A DNA stretch of 11,457 nucleotides from Candidatus Lightella neohaematopini. GTDB lineage: Bacteria; Pseudomonadota; Gammaproteobacteria; Enterobacterales; Enterobacteriaceae. A model generated the notes under the pieces. That model saw nothing but the letters and a program-made list of their open reading frames with translations. It was not told the DNA's origin and ran no database searches. Where the stretch lies: NCBI GenBank assembly GCA_025728395.1, contig JAOBJR010000091.1:1-11457 (forward strand). Direction: 5' to 3'. Below, one piece after another: positions 1 through 8,544 of the stretch; position 1 is the stretch's first letter; every line of letters starts with the position of its first letter. The position numbers and the translations under genes are program-made.

Positions 1-744
1 AAAATCTTTATAATTAATATCACCAACTAATTTACCATTAGTTAATTTATTAATACCAATGTCAATAATTATTGCACCTAATTTAATCCATGAACTAGGA
101 ATAAAATTAGGTTTACCAATTGCAATTACTAATAAATCAGCATGATTTACATAATACTTTAAATTATTGGTATATTTATTTATTACAGTAACTGTACAAC
201 CAATATTTAATAATTCAAAAAACATTGGTCTTCCTACTATATTTGATGAATTAATAATTACAGCATGTAATCCAGAAACATCAATATTATAATATTTTAA
301 TAATGTGACAACAGCTAAAGGAGTACATGGACTAAGCGTCGGATTACTTTGACATAAACGTCCAATATTGTATGGATGAAATCCATCAACATCTTTTTTA
401 TGATTAATATATTGTAGTGTACTAAATTCAATACTATTTGGTAATGGAAGTTGGATTAAGATACCGTGTATTTTTTTATTTTTATTAAGTTTTTTAATAA
501 TAGTAATTAACTCTATTTTACTAACAGTGTTGGGTAAGTTGTAACATAAAGAAAAAAAACCTACTTCTTGACAAACCTCTCTTTTATGTTTAATATAAAT
601 TACTGATGCAGGATTACTACCGACTAAAATAGTTGCTAATCCAGGAATTGATTTTCCTAATTTTATTCTTTTTTGTACTGTTAATAAAATTTTATTTTTT
701 ATATGTTTGGCTACTAAATGACCATCAAATATTTTTGCTATCAT
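1..744 (-). CDS. folD: FolD, methylene-THF dehydrogenase / cyclohydrolase (3' end outside window)
   Basis: Bifunctional cytosolic enzyme that interconverts 5,10-methylene-THF and 10-formyl-THF with NADP, supplying one-carbon units for purines and formyl-Met-tRNA. My translation of the minus strand gives 248 residues before the window edge; E. coli FolD has 288, so about 40 C-terminal residues are missing only because of the cut. Seen in the sequence: N-terminus MIAKIFDG, matching the E. coli start; LVGSNPAS at 40-47; catalytic Tyr50 and Lys54; QLPLP at 98-102; KDVDGFHPYN from 117; and the NADP-domain segment SNIVGRPM. In that segment the two residues before SNIVG are Asn-Ser where E. coli has Gly-Ala. 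The ATG has a purine-rich AAAGAAG directly before it. The gene lies downstream of the 23S gene on the same strand, with tRNA-Arg antisense between them, so read-through from the rRNA promoter is possible. Identification is secure. Confidence 0.96.
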   Translation of the reverse strand, partial: MIAKIFDGHLVAKHIKNKILLTVQKRIKLGKSIPGLATILVGSNPASVIYIKHKREVCQEVGFFSLCYNLPNTVSKIELITIIKKLNKNKKIHGILIQLPLPNSIEFSTLQYINHKKDVDGFHPYNIGRLCQSNPTLSPCTPLAVVTLLKYYNIDVSGLHAVIINSSNIVGRPMFFELLNIGCTVTVINKYTNNLKYYVNHADLLVIAIGKPNFIPSSWIKLGAIIIDIGINKLTNGKLVGDINYKDF

Positions 745-789
745 CTTCTTTAGATTAGTACTAATTTTCTTAATAAGAATTTAAAATTT

Positions 790-863
790 GCGCTCTTAGC
801 TCAATTGGATAGAGCAACAGCCTTCTAAGCTGTAGGTTACAGGTTCGATTCCTGTAGAGCGTA
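790..863 (+). tRNA. argU: tRNA-Arg, anticodon UCU
   Basis: Full 74-base cloverleaf: acceptor stem GCGCTCT/AGAGCGT, D arm GCTC/GAGC, anticodon stem ACAGC/GCTGT around loop CTTCTAA (anticodon TCT, reading AGA/AGG), and T arm ACAGG/CCTGT with loop TTCGATT. It closely matches E. coli argU. The terminal pair is G1-U72 rather than G-C, and the discriminator is A. CCA is not encoded (AAA follows), so it must be added after transcription. It is divergent from folD, as in E. coli, and convergent with the 23S gene; its last base is the first base of the 23S processing inverted repeat. AGA is a common Arg codon in this AT-rich genome, so this tRNA should be heavily used. I see no strong promoter in the 45 bases between it and the folD start. 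Confidence 0.97.
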
Positions 864-881
864 AAACAACTTAGGTGTTAT

Positions 882-889
<8 letters not shown>
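863..889 (-). repeat. 3' arm of the 23S processing stem
   Basis: This stretch is the inverted partner of 3816-3841. Twelve pairs (863-874 with 3830-3841), two G-C pairs around one bulged base, then twelve more pairs (878-889 with 3816-3827) make a 26-bp stem. It brings the two ends of the 23S rRNA together, as in E. coli pre-23S, where RNase III cuts such a stem. Positions 882-889 belong to the mature rRNA and the rest is trailer. The outermost base, 863, is also the discriminator of the convergent tRNA-Arg. Confidence 0.85.
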
Positions 890-3815
<2,926 letters not shown>

Positions 3816-3821
<6 letters not shown>

Positions 3822-3841
3822 TTATAACCCTAAGTTGTTTT
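3816..3841 (-). repeat. 5' arm of the 23S processing stem
   Basis: This is the partner of 863-889. On the minus strand it reads AAAACAACTTAG, GG, TTATAAGGTTAA; the last six bases are the start of mature 23S. The same position upstream of E. coli 23S carries a similar GGGTTGTGAGGTTAAG segment that pairs with the trailer. Preservation of both arms despite loss of the neighbouring rRNA genes argues that double-strand cleavage still matures this RNA. Confidence 0.82.
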
Positions 3842-3867
3842 TAGAGAAACTATTACTTTTAAATATA

Positions 3868-3880
3868 TTGTTAAAGAACT
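3868..3880 (-). promoter_or_regulatory. boxA antitermination site in the 23S leader
   Basis: The minus strand reads AGTTCTTTAACAA, against TGCTCTTTAACAA for the boxA element in E. coli rrn leaders and 16S-23S spacers. boxA in the nascent RNA binds NusB/NusE (S10) and loads the antitermination complex. It lies about 25-35 bases after the predicted start and about 47 bases before mature 23S, close to the placement in the ancestral 16S-23S spacer. That suggests part of the spacer was kept when 16S was lost. Confidence 0.8.
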
Positions 3881-3902
3881 TAAATTTTTAATATATGTAT
3901 GA

Positions 3903-3937
3903 GTGGCGTATAGTACGCTATTTTTTAATTGTGTCAA
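3903..3937 (-). promoter_or_regulatory. rrn P1-like promoter for the 23S gene
   Basis: The minus strand shows a perfect -35 TTGACA (3937-3932), a 16-base spacer as in E. coli rrn P1, a -10 TACTAT (3915-3910), then ACGCCACTC. That discriminator resembles the GCGCCACC of rrn P1, the element linked to ppGpp/DksA and initiating-nucleotide control. Start of transcription is expected near 3900-3903. The -35 lies five bases beyond the rluD stop codon, so any UP element would fall in the AT-rich 3' end of rluD. The -10 sits in the loop of a small palindrome (GCGTA/TACGC). Confidence 0.82.
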
Positions 3938-3942
3938 GATAT

Positions 3943-4866
3943 TTATGTTATATTTTGTTTAGATAATTTCTTTAATAACATTTTCATATCTTTAGGTAAA
4001 GGAGCATACCATATTTTTTCACTATTGTTAAATGGATAATTAAATTTTAATTTATATGAATGTAGTGCTTGTCTATTAAAATTTATATTATTTTCTTTAT
4101 TTTTAAAAATAATATTATATTTTTCATCACCTAATATTGGATGCTTAATATATGACATATGTACTCTAATTTGATGAGTTCTACCAGTTTCTAATATGAT
4201 ACGTAAATAAGTATAATTTTTAAAGTATTTTATAACTTTATAATGGGTAATAGCTAATTTTCCAAAATTACATACCTTCATACAAGTTCTATTATTCATA
4301 TTTCTAGATATTGGTTTAATTATAGACCCAAATTTTTTAGTATGTCCATGTACTATTGCTAAATATTCTTTAGTGATTTGCTTATTTTTTATTAATTGTG
4401 TTAATGTATATTGAGTAGATAAGTTTTTTGCTATTATTAATATACCTGTTGTATTTTTATCTAATCTATGTACAATACCTACTCTAGGTAGATTAATGTT
4501 TAGTGGATTATGATACAATATAGCATTTAGTACAGTATTACATTTTTCACTATCGGAATACATAACAAAATTACTTTGTTTGTTTATTATTATTATGTTA
4601 TGATCCTCGTAAATAATATTTAACCTAATATTTTTAGGAATAATATTATTATTGGATAGATTAATATTGAATTCTATTCTATCATTATTATAAACTTTTT
4701 TGTTGGGATTAAATATAACAATATTATTAACTTTTACTAGACCGCTTAGTATATAATATTTTATTTTTGTTCTAGAATATACCTTACTTAATTTTGTAAT
4801 TACTTGATCTAATCTTTTTCCATGTTGTTCTTTTTTAAGAATGTAAAAAATGTTATTTATTTTCAT
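3943..4866 (-). CDS. rluD: RluD, 23S rRNA pseudouridine synthase (positions 1911/1915/1917)
   Basis: Isomerises three uridines in helix 69 of 23S rRNA, which contacts the decoding site of 16S. The protein has 307 residues (E. coli 326): an S4-type RNA-binding domain (about 15-75), then the RluA-family catalytic domain with HRLDKNTTG at 133-141 and catalytic Asp136. Further family marks are ITKEYLA, RTHQIRVHM, HPILGDEKY and ALHSYKL. One segment is divergent: where relatives have a KPxGxVVHP-type motif, this protein has NKQSNFVMYSDS (95-106). Identity as RluD rather than RluA or RluC rests on the S4 domain and on synteny, since it is divergent from bamD as in E. coli. The ATG is chosen by length and because bamD begins 20 bases away; no clear Shine-Dalgarno. 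It lies just upstream of its own substrate gene. Confidence 0.93.
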   Translation of the reverse strand: MKINNIFYILKKEQHGKRLDQVITKLSKVYSRTKIKYYILSGLVKVNNIVIFNPNKKVYNNDRIEFNINLSNNNIIPKNIRLNIIYEDHNIIIINKQSNFVMYSDSEKCNTVLNAILYHNPLNINLPRVGIVHRLDKNTTGILIIAKNLSTQYTLTQLIKNKQITKEYLAIVHGHTKKFGSIIKPISRNMNNRTCMKVCNFGKLAITHYKVIKYFKNYTYLRIILETGRTHQIRVHMSYIKHPILGDEKYNIIFKNKENNINFNRQALHSYKLKFNYPFNNSEKIWYAPLPKDMKMLLKKLSKQNIT

Positions 4867-4886
4867 TAATTAATATTTCACAAATT

Positions 4887-5498
4887 ATGTTTACATCTAT
4901 TTTAAAAAAATATTTTATTTTTATATTACTATTTAGTAATTTTAATCTATCTATAGGAAAACAATATTATAGTAATATAAATAAAGACATTAAAGTTATA
5001 AATATTATTTGTAAATATAAAAAAAATATTAATGAAAAATTAATAATTAATAATTTTAGTTTAAATAAATTACGTAAACTATTATTTATTATTAATATAT
5101 TTATAAAAAAATATTCTACAACGTGCAAAAATATCAATAAATTAATATATTTAAAAGGATTAATTTATCTTAGATTATATCATGGTAAATTTTTTGATTT
5201 AAATAAACATAATTATCAAAATATAATATATGCGTTTAAAATATTTAGTAATTTAAAAAAAAATAATTTACAATTTAAAAATAATAAATTATTAAGCTAC
5301 TATTTAGTATATGCTAAAAAAATAATATTGAAAAAAAAAATTAATATTATTAAATATTATTTACGTCACCATAATTATATAGCCGTAATTAATAGATCTA
5401 ATAAAATAATTAATTATATTAATGATAAAAAAACATTAAAAAAAATAAAATTAATAATTAAATATTCATATTTACATCTTAATATAGAAACTTATTAA
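4887..5498 (+). CDS. bamD: BamD-like outer-membrane assembly protein, shortened and without lipobox
   Basis: BamD is the essential TPR lipoprotein of the BAM complex that inserts beta-barrel proteins into the outer membrane. This 203-residue protein is much diverged; E. coli BamD has 245. The best-matching parts are IYLKGLIYL (87-95; E. coli MYMRGL), a block around 110-125, and HNYIAVINRSNKII (162-175; E. coli GAWVAVVNRVEGML). Position divergent from rluD also supports it. A hydrophobic N-terminal segment (about 9-18) looks like a signal peptide, but the expected lipidation cysteine is absent: the site reads LSIGK at 21-25, and the only cysteines are 42 and 80. The N-terminal TPR repeats appear shortened. 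It contains a run of ten A (5331-5340). It meets aroF tail to tail with one base between the stops. It may be a decaying but still open gene. Confidence 0.78.
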   Translation: MFTSILKKYFIFILLFSNFNLSIGKQYYSNINKDIKVINIICKYKKNINEKLIINNFSLNKLRKLLFIINIFIKKYSTTCKNINKLIYLKGLIYLRLYHGKFFDLNKHNYQNIIYAFKIFSNLKKNNLQFKNNKLLSYYLVYAKKIILKKKINIIKYYLRHHNYIAVINRSNKIINYINDKKTLKKIKLIIKYSYLHLNIETY

Positions 5499-5499
5499 A

Positions 5500-6510
5500 T
5501 TAATTAATTGCTTTAAAAGATAAATTTTTATATATTTCAAATAATATTTTATAAGTGGTATTCCAATTAATACACGGATCAGTAATAGAAACTCCATATT
5601 TTAAATATTTTGGTAATGTTAATTTTTGATTACCAGAATTTATGTTGCTTTCTAGCATAATACCAATAATATCACGATTATTATTATTAATTTGTGTTAT
5701 TATTGACCTAGCTACTTTTAGTTGATTTAAATAATTATTACTTGCATTACCATGACTACAATCTACTAATAATTTAGTTGGTAAACCAGAATTAATCATT
5801 TGCTGTTTACAAAAATGTATAATATTATCATAATAGTTAGGTATTTTGCCACCTCTTAAAATAATATGACTATTATAATTACCATTAGTGTTAATAACAG
5901 TAATTTTTCCATGTTGATTTATATTGATAAAACTATGTTTTAATCTAGATGCCCTTACAGCATTTATAGCTTTTATTATATTACCATCAGTATTATTTTT
6001 AAAACCTACTGGTATTGACATACCAGATACTATTTCTCGATGAATTTGAGACTCAACGGTTCTAGCTCCAATTGCTCCCCAACTAATTAAATCATTAATA
6101 TATTGGTAATTGTTTATAGATAAAATTTCTGTAGCTATTGGTAATTCTAACTTTAATAAAGTTAATAATAAATTACGTGCTATAAATAATCCAGATTCAA
6201 TATCAAAAGATTGATTAATATATGGATCATTAATTAATCCTTTCCAACCATTGATAGTACGAGATTTTTCCAAATATACTCTCATTATAATATATAATTT
6301 ATTATTTAATTTTTTTGATAATAATCTTAATCTTATACCATAATCAATAGCGGATTTTATTTCATGAATAGAACAGGGACCGCATATAACTAATAATCTT
6401 GAATCTTTACCATTAATAATATTTTTAATAATTTTCCTTGATTTTAAGACAAAATCTTTAATCATTTTGTTTATTGGAAGAATATTTTTAAGTTCACTTG
6501 GAGTAATCAT
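5500..6510 (-). CDS. aroF: AroF-type DAHP synthase, first step of the shikimate pathway
   Basis: Joins phosphoenolpyruvate and erythrose-4-phosphate to DAHP. Type I family marks are clear: CGPCSIH with metal ligand Cys46, MRVYLEKSRT, GWKGLINDP, IGARTVESQ, PVGFKNNTDG (Lys171), DCSHGN (His253), MLESN (Glu287) and SITDPC (Asp311). Of the three enterobacterial paralogues, AroF is favoured by synteny with bamD and rplS. I chose the ATG at 6510 (336 residues), which starts just before the conserved TPSELK. A TTG at 6552 would give 350 residues, close to E. coli's 356, but its extra 14 residues are hydrophobic and unlike the family tail. Where E. coli AroF has Asp147-Pro148, in the tyrosine-sensing pocket, this protein has Ser-Ile. 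It is probably the last gene of the ffh-rplS run. Confidence 0.94.
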   Translation of the reverse strand: MITPSELKNILPINKMIKDFVLKSRKIIKNIINGKDSRLLVICGPCSIHEIKSAIDYGIRLRLLSKKLNNKLYIIMRVYLEKSRTINGWKGLINDPYINQSFDIESGLFIARNLLLTLLKLELPIATEILSINNYQYINDLISWGAIGARTVESQIHREIVSGMSIPVGFKNNTDGNIIKAINAVRASRLKHSFININQHGKITVINTNGNYNSHIILRGGKIPNYYDNIIHFCKQQMINSGLPTKLLVDCSHGNASNNYLNQLKVARSIITQINNNNRDIIGIMLESNINSGNQKLTLPKYLKYGVSITDPCINWNTTYKILFEIYKNLSFKAIN

Positions 6511-6556
6511 AAAATACTTATATAATATATAAACTAAAATAAAATTTTGCAAATAG

Positions 6557-6925
6557 TTAATTTTTACTATTTTTTTTTATTCTTTCTTTTATACGAGTAG
6601 CTTTACCAGATAATTTGCGTAAATAGTATAATTTTGATCTACGTACACATCCAAAACGTTTAACAATTATATTATAAATAATTGGAGAATGTAACAAAAA
6701 TACTCGTTCTACATTTTCATTATTAGAATATTTACGAATAGTAAATGAAGAATTTAATCTATGATTACGAATACTAATAACTATCCCTTCAAAAGATTGT
6801 ATTCTTTTTTTATCTCCTTCTAATATCCATATCTTAACTTGTACTGTATCACCTATTCTAAAATTAGGAATATTCTTTTTAAGGTATTTTTCCTCTACTA
6901 ATTTTATAATATTAATTTTATTCAT
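6557..6925 (-). CDS. rplS: Ribosomal protein L19
   Basis: Large-subunit protein at the 30S-50S interface. The 122 residues align along their length with E. coli L19 (115): IPNFRIGDTVQVKIWILEG, RIQSFEGIVISIRN, SSFTIRK, NVERVFLLHSP, KRFGCVRRSKLYYLR and GKATRIKER, with a few extra Lys/Asn residues at the C-terminus. An in-frame TTG at 6943 would add six hydrophobic residues, but the ATG at 6925 matches the family start and has a GGTGA element 11 bases upstream. It is the fifth gene of the ffh-rpsP-rimM-trmD-rplS run, 29 bases after trmD. The aroF ATG lies 46 bases beyond its stop. Confidence 0.97.
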   Translation of the reverse strand: MNKINIIKLVEEKYLKKNIPNFRIGDTVQVKIWILEGDKKRIQSFEGIVISIRNHRLNSSFTIRKYSNNENVERVFLLHSPIIYNIIVKRFGCVRRSKLYYLRKLSGKATRIKERIKKNSKN

Positions 6926-6936
6926 AAATAATAATA

Positions 6937-6941
6937 TCACC
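6937..6941 (-). promoter_or_regulatory. Shine-Dalgarno element of rplS
   Basis: The minus strand reads TTTTGGTGA with GGTGA ending 11 bases before the ATG at 6925. GGTGA can pair with the UCACC part of the usual 16S 3' end. The same nine bases precede rpsP. It decides the rplS start in favour of the ATG over the in-frame TTG at 6943, which lies upstream of this site. Confidence 0.6.
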
Positions 6942-6954
6942 AAAATAGTTAAAT

Positions 6955-7704
6955 TTATTCATAATGTATTAAATTATTTTCTTTTTTAAATTCTAATAAT
7001 AACTTTTTTTGTTCGTCAGATAAAGTAATTTTATTTAATAAATCTGGTCTTCTTAAAAAAGTTCTACCGAGAGATTGTTTTAATCTCCACTTATTTATTT
7101 TGTTATGATTACCAGATAATAATATAGGTGGTACTGACATATTCTTTATTATTTTCGGTCTAGTATATTGAGGATAACTAAGTAATCCATTATAGAAAGA
7201 ATTATCTATTAAAGATTCATACCTAATAATATTAGGTAATATTCTGCATACTGCATCTATTAATATCATAGCTGCTAGTTCACCATTACTGATAATATAA
7301 TCACCGATAGATAATTCTTCATCAACTTCTTTAATAAGTAATCTTTCATCTATACCTTTATAACGTCCACATAATACTATTATATGTTTAATTCTGGATA
7401 TTCTATTTATATCATATTGACTTATTTTTTTTCCTTGGGGGGATAAATAAATAACTTTTGTTTTAATATTATTATTTTCCTTAGCACAAGAAATAGCACG
7501 ATAAATAGGATCAAATTTCATTACCATACTTGAACCACCACCATACGGTTTATCATCTATTGAGTGATAATTATTTTTAGTAAAATTACGAATATTAATA
7601 TAGTTTATTGATAAAACTTTCTTTTTTATAGCTTTTTTTATTATACCGTATTTAGTGAATGAATCAAATATTTCTGGTAATAAACTAATTATACTAATTA
7701 ACAT
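6955..7704 (-). CDS. trmD: TrmD, tRNA (guanine-N1-)-methyltransferase (m1G37)
   Basis: Methylates G37 next to the anticodon in tRNAs for Leu, Pro and some Arg, using S-adenosylmethionine; this prevents +1 frameshifts. It has 249 residues (E. coli 255). SPOUT trefoil-knot motifs are present: DDKPYGGG (50-57), YLSPQGKK (86-93), LCGRYKGIDER (111-121), SIGDYIISNGELAAM (132-146), Arg154, Asp167 in the lid (IDNSF; the family's catalytic Asp) and PQYTRP (178-183). The C-terminal domain carries VPPILLSGNH and WRLKQSLGRTFLRRPDLL. In the knot, SGGELPAM of E. coli has become SNGELAAM, a change next to the methyl-donor site. It sits in the standard rpsP-rimM-trmD-rplS order, 11 bases after rimM. The ATG has no visible Shine-Dalgarno, so translational coupling is likely. 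Confidence 0.97.
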   Translation of the reverse strand: MLISIISLLPEIFDSFTKYGIIKKAIKKKVLSINYINIRNFTKNNYHSIDDKPYGGGSSMVMKFDPIYRAISCAKENNNIKTKVIYLSPQGKKISQYDINRISRIKHIIVLCGRYKGIDERLLIKEVDEELSIGDYIISNGELAAMILIDAVCRILPNIIRYESLIDNSFYNGLLSYPQYTRPKIIKNMSVPPILLSGNHNKINKWRLKQSLGRTFLRRPDLLNKITLSDEQKKLLLEFKKENNLIHYE

Positions 7705-7715
7705 AAATAATTATA

Positions 7716-8258
7716 TTAATATTTAGGATTCCAAATAACAATTATAATCTTATTTTTTATATCTATTTTTTTTACAACTTTATTATACAAGCACGGAATA
7801 AATCTTTCATAAATATTAAAATAATCATAAATATTTTTTTTAACAATTAAAACATCATTAGCTTTAGTTTCTATAATACTAGAAACTACTCCTAAAAAAT
7901 AATTTTCTAAATTTATTACTTTTAAACCAATAATATCTATCCAATAATATTCATTATTATTTAATACTGGTAACTGTTTTTTATCGATAAAAATATAATA
8001 ATTAGTTAGTAATTTAGCTTTTTCTTTATTATCAATATCATTAATTTTTAACATCAAATAATTTTTATTAGACTTCCAAGAATCAATATCTAGTCTTTTC
8101 CAGCTATTATTAGTATTAATATTTTTGATAAAAAATGGCTGATAAGAAAAAATATCTATTTTTCTTCTTGTAAAAGAAAATATTTTTAACCATCCAAACA
8201 CCCCATAAGTTGATCTTATTTGACCAACTATTATTGGATTATCTAATATATGTATCAT
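7716..8258 (-). CDS. rimM: RimM, 16S processing / 30S maturation factor
   Basis: Binds S19 and helps fold the 3' (head) domain of 16S rRNA late in 30S assembly. Its 180 residues match E. coli RimM (182) along the full length: IVGQIRSTYGVFGWLKIFSFT (about 9-29, N-terminal beta-barrel domain), YQPFFI, LLTNYYIFID, then the linker and PRC-barrel domain with EYYWIDIIGLKV (about 103-114), KANDVLIVK and ERFIPC. The core family features are kept although the rest is rich in Lys, Asn and Ile. It begins six bases after the rpsP stop with no Shine-Dalgarno, so ribosomes finishing rpsP probably restart here. The start aligns with the family, lacking only the short hydrophilic head of the E. coli protein. 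Confidence 0.95.
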   Translation of the reverse strand: MIHILDNPIIVGQIRSTYGVFGWLKIFSFTRRKIDIFSYQPFFIKNINTNNSWKRLDIDSWKSNKNYLMLKINDIDNKEKAKLLTNYYIFIDKKQLPVLNNNEYYWIDIIGLKVINLENYFLGVVSSIIETKANDVLIVKKNIYDYFNIYERFIPCLYNKVVKKIDIKNKIIIVIWNPKY

Positions 8259-8264
8259 TAAAAA

Positions 8265-8507
8265 TTAACTATTATAGTAATTATTTAATATATATGAAAC
8301 TCTTTTTGATACAAAAGCACCACAAGATCTCCAATATTTTAAACGATCAATATTTATATATACTGAATTACCTTTATCTATTATCGGATTATAAAATCCA
8401 ATACGCTCAATAAATCGACCATCACGAGGATTTCTCACATCAGTAACGACAACATGATAAAATGGTTTTCTTTTTACTCCACAACGAGATAATCTAATTT
8501 TTACCAT
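8265..8507 (-). CDS. rpsP: Ribosomal protein S16
   Basis: Small-subunit protein needed for folding the 5' and central domains of 16S. The 80 residues match E. coli S16 (82): MVKIRLSRCGVKRKPFYHVVV, NPRDGRFIERIGFYNP and LDRLKYW-like INIDRLKYW, followed by a shortened, Lys-poor tail. The ATG at 8507 is set by homology and by a GGTGA element 10 bases upstream. It lies 37 bases after ffh and leads the rpsP-rimM-trmD-rplS cluster, which is co-transcribed in E. coli. In E. coli, ffh lies next to this operon in the same direction, so the arrangement here is ancestral. Confidence 0.97.
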   Translation of the reverse strand: MVKIRLSRCGVKRKPFYHVVVTDVRNPRDGRFIERIGFYNPIIDKGNSVYINIDRLKYWRSCGAFVSKRVSYILNNYYNS

Positions 8508-8517
8508 AATTAAAATT

Positions 8518-8522
8518 TCACC
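8518..8522 (-). promoter_or_regulatory. Shine-Dalgarno element of rpsP
   Basis: TTTTGGTGA on the minus strand, GGTGA ending 10 bases before the rpsP ATG at 8507. It is identical over nine bases to the element before rplS, whereas rimM, trmD, aroF, bamD and mnmA show nothing comparable. Confidence 0.6.
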
Positions 8523-8544
8523 AAAATATCTTATTTATAACAAT

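Noticed and set aside
749..780. TTAGAT / TAAGAA as a promoter for tRNA-Arg
   Set aside because: Both boxes are poor and the spacing does not favour them; the tRNA must have a promoter but I cannot support this one.
3902..3920. Palindrome GCGTA/TACGC after rluD as a terminator
   Set aside because: Only five pairs, no U-tract behind it on the rluD strand, and it overlaps the -10 of the 23S promoter, which explains the bases better.
7437..7442. Run of six G in trmD as a frameshift site
   Set aside because: Unusual in this composition, but it encodes the conserved SPQG and the frame is intact on both sides.
8210..8413. Plus-strand frame of 67 codons
   Set aside because: Antisense to the start of rimM and most of rpsP, which are both certain; only a by-product of AT-rich sequence.
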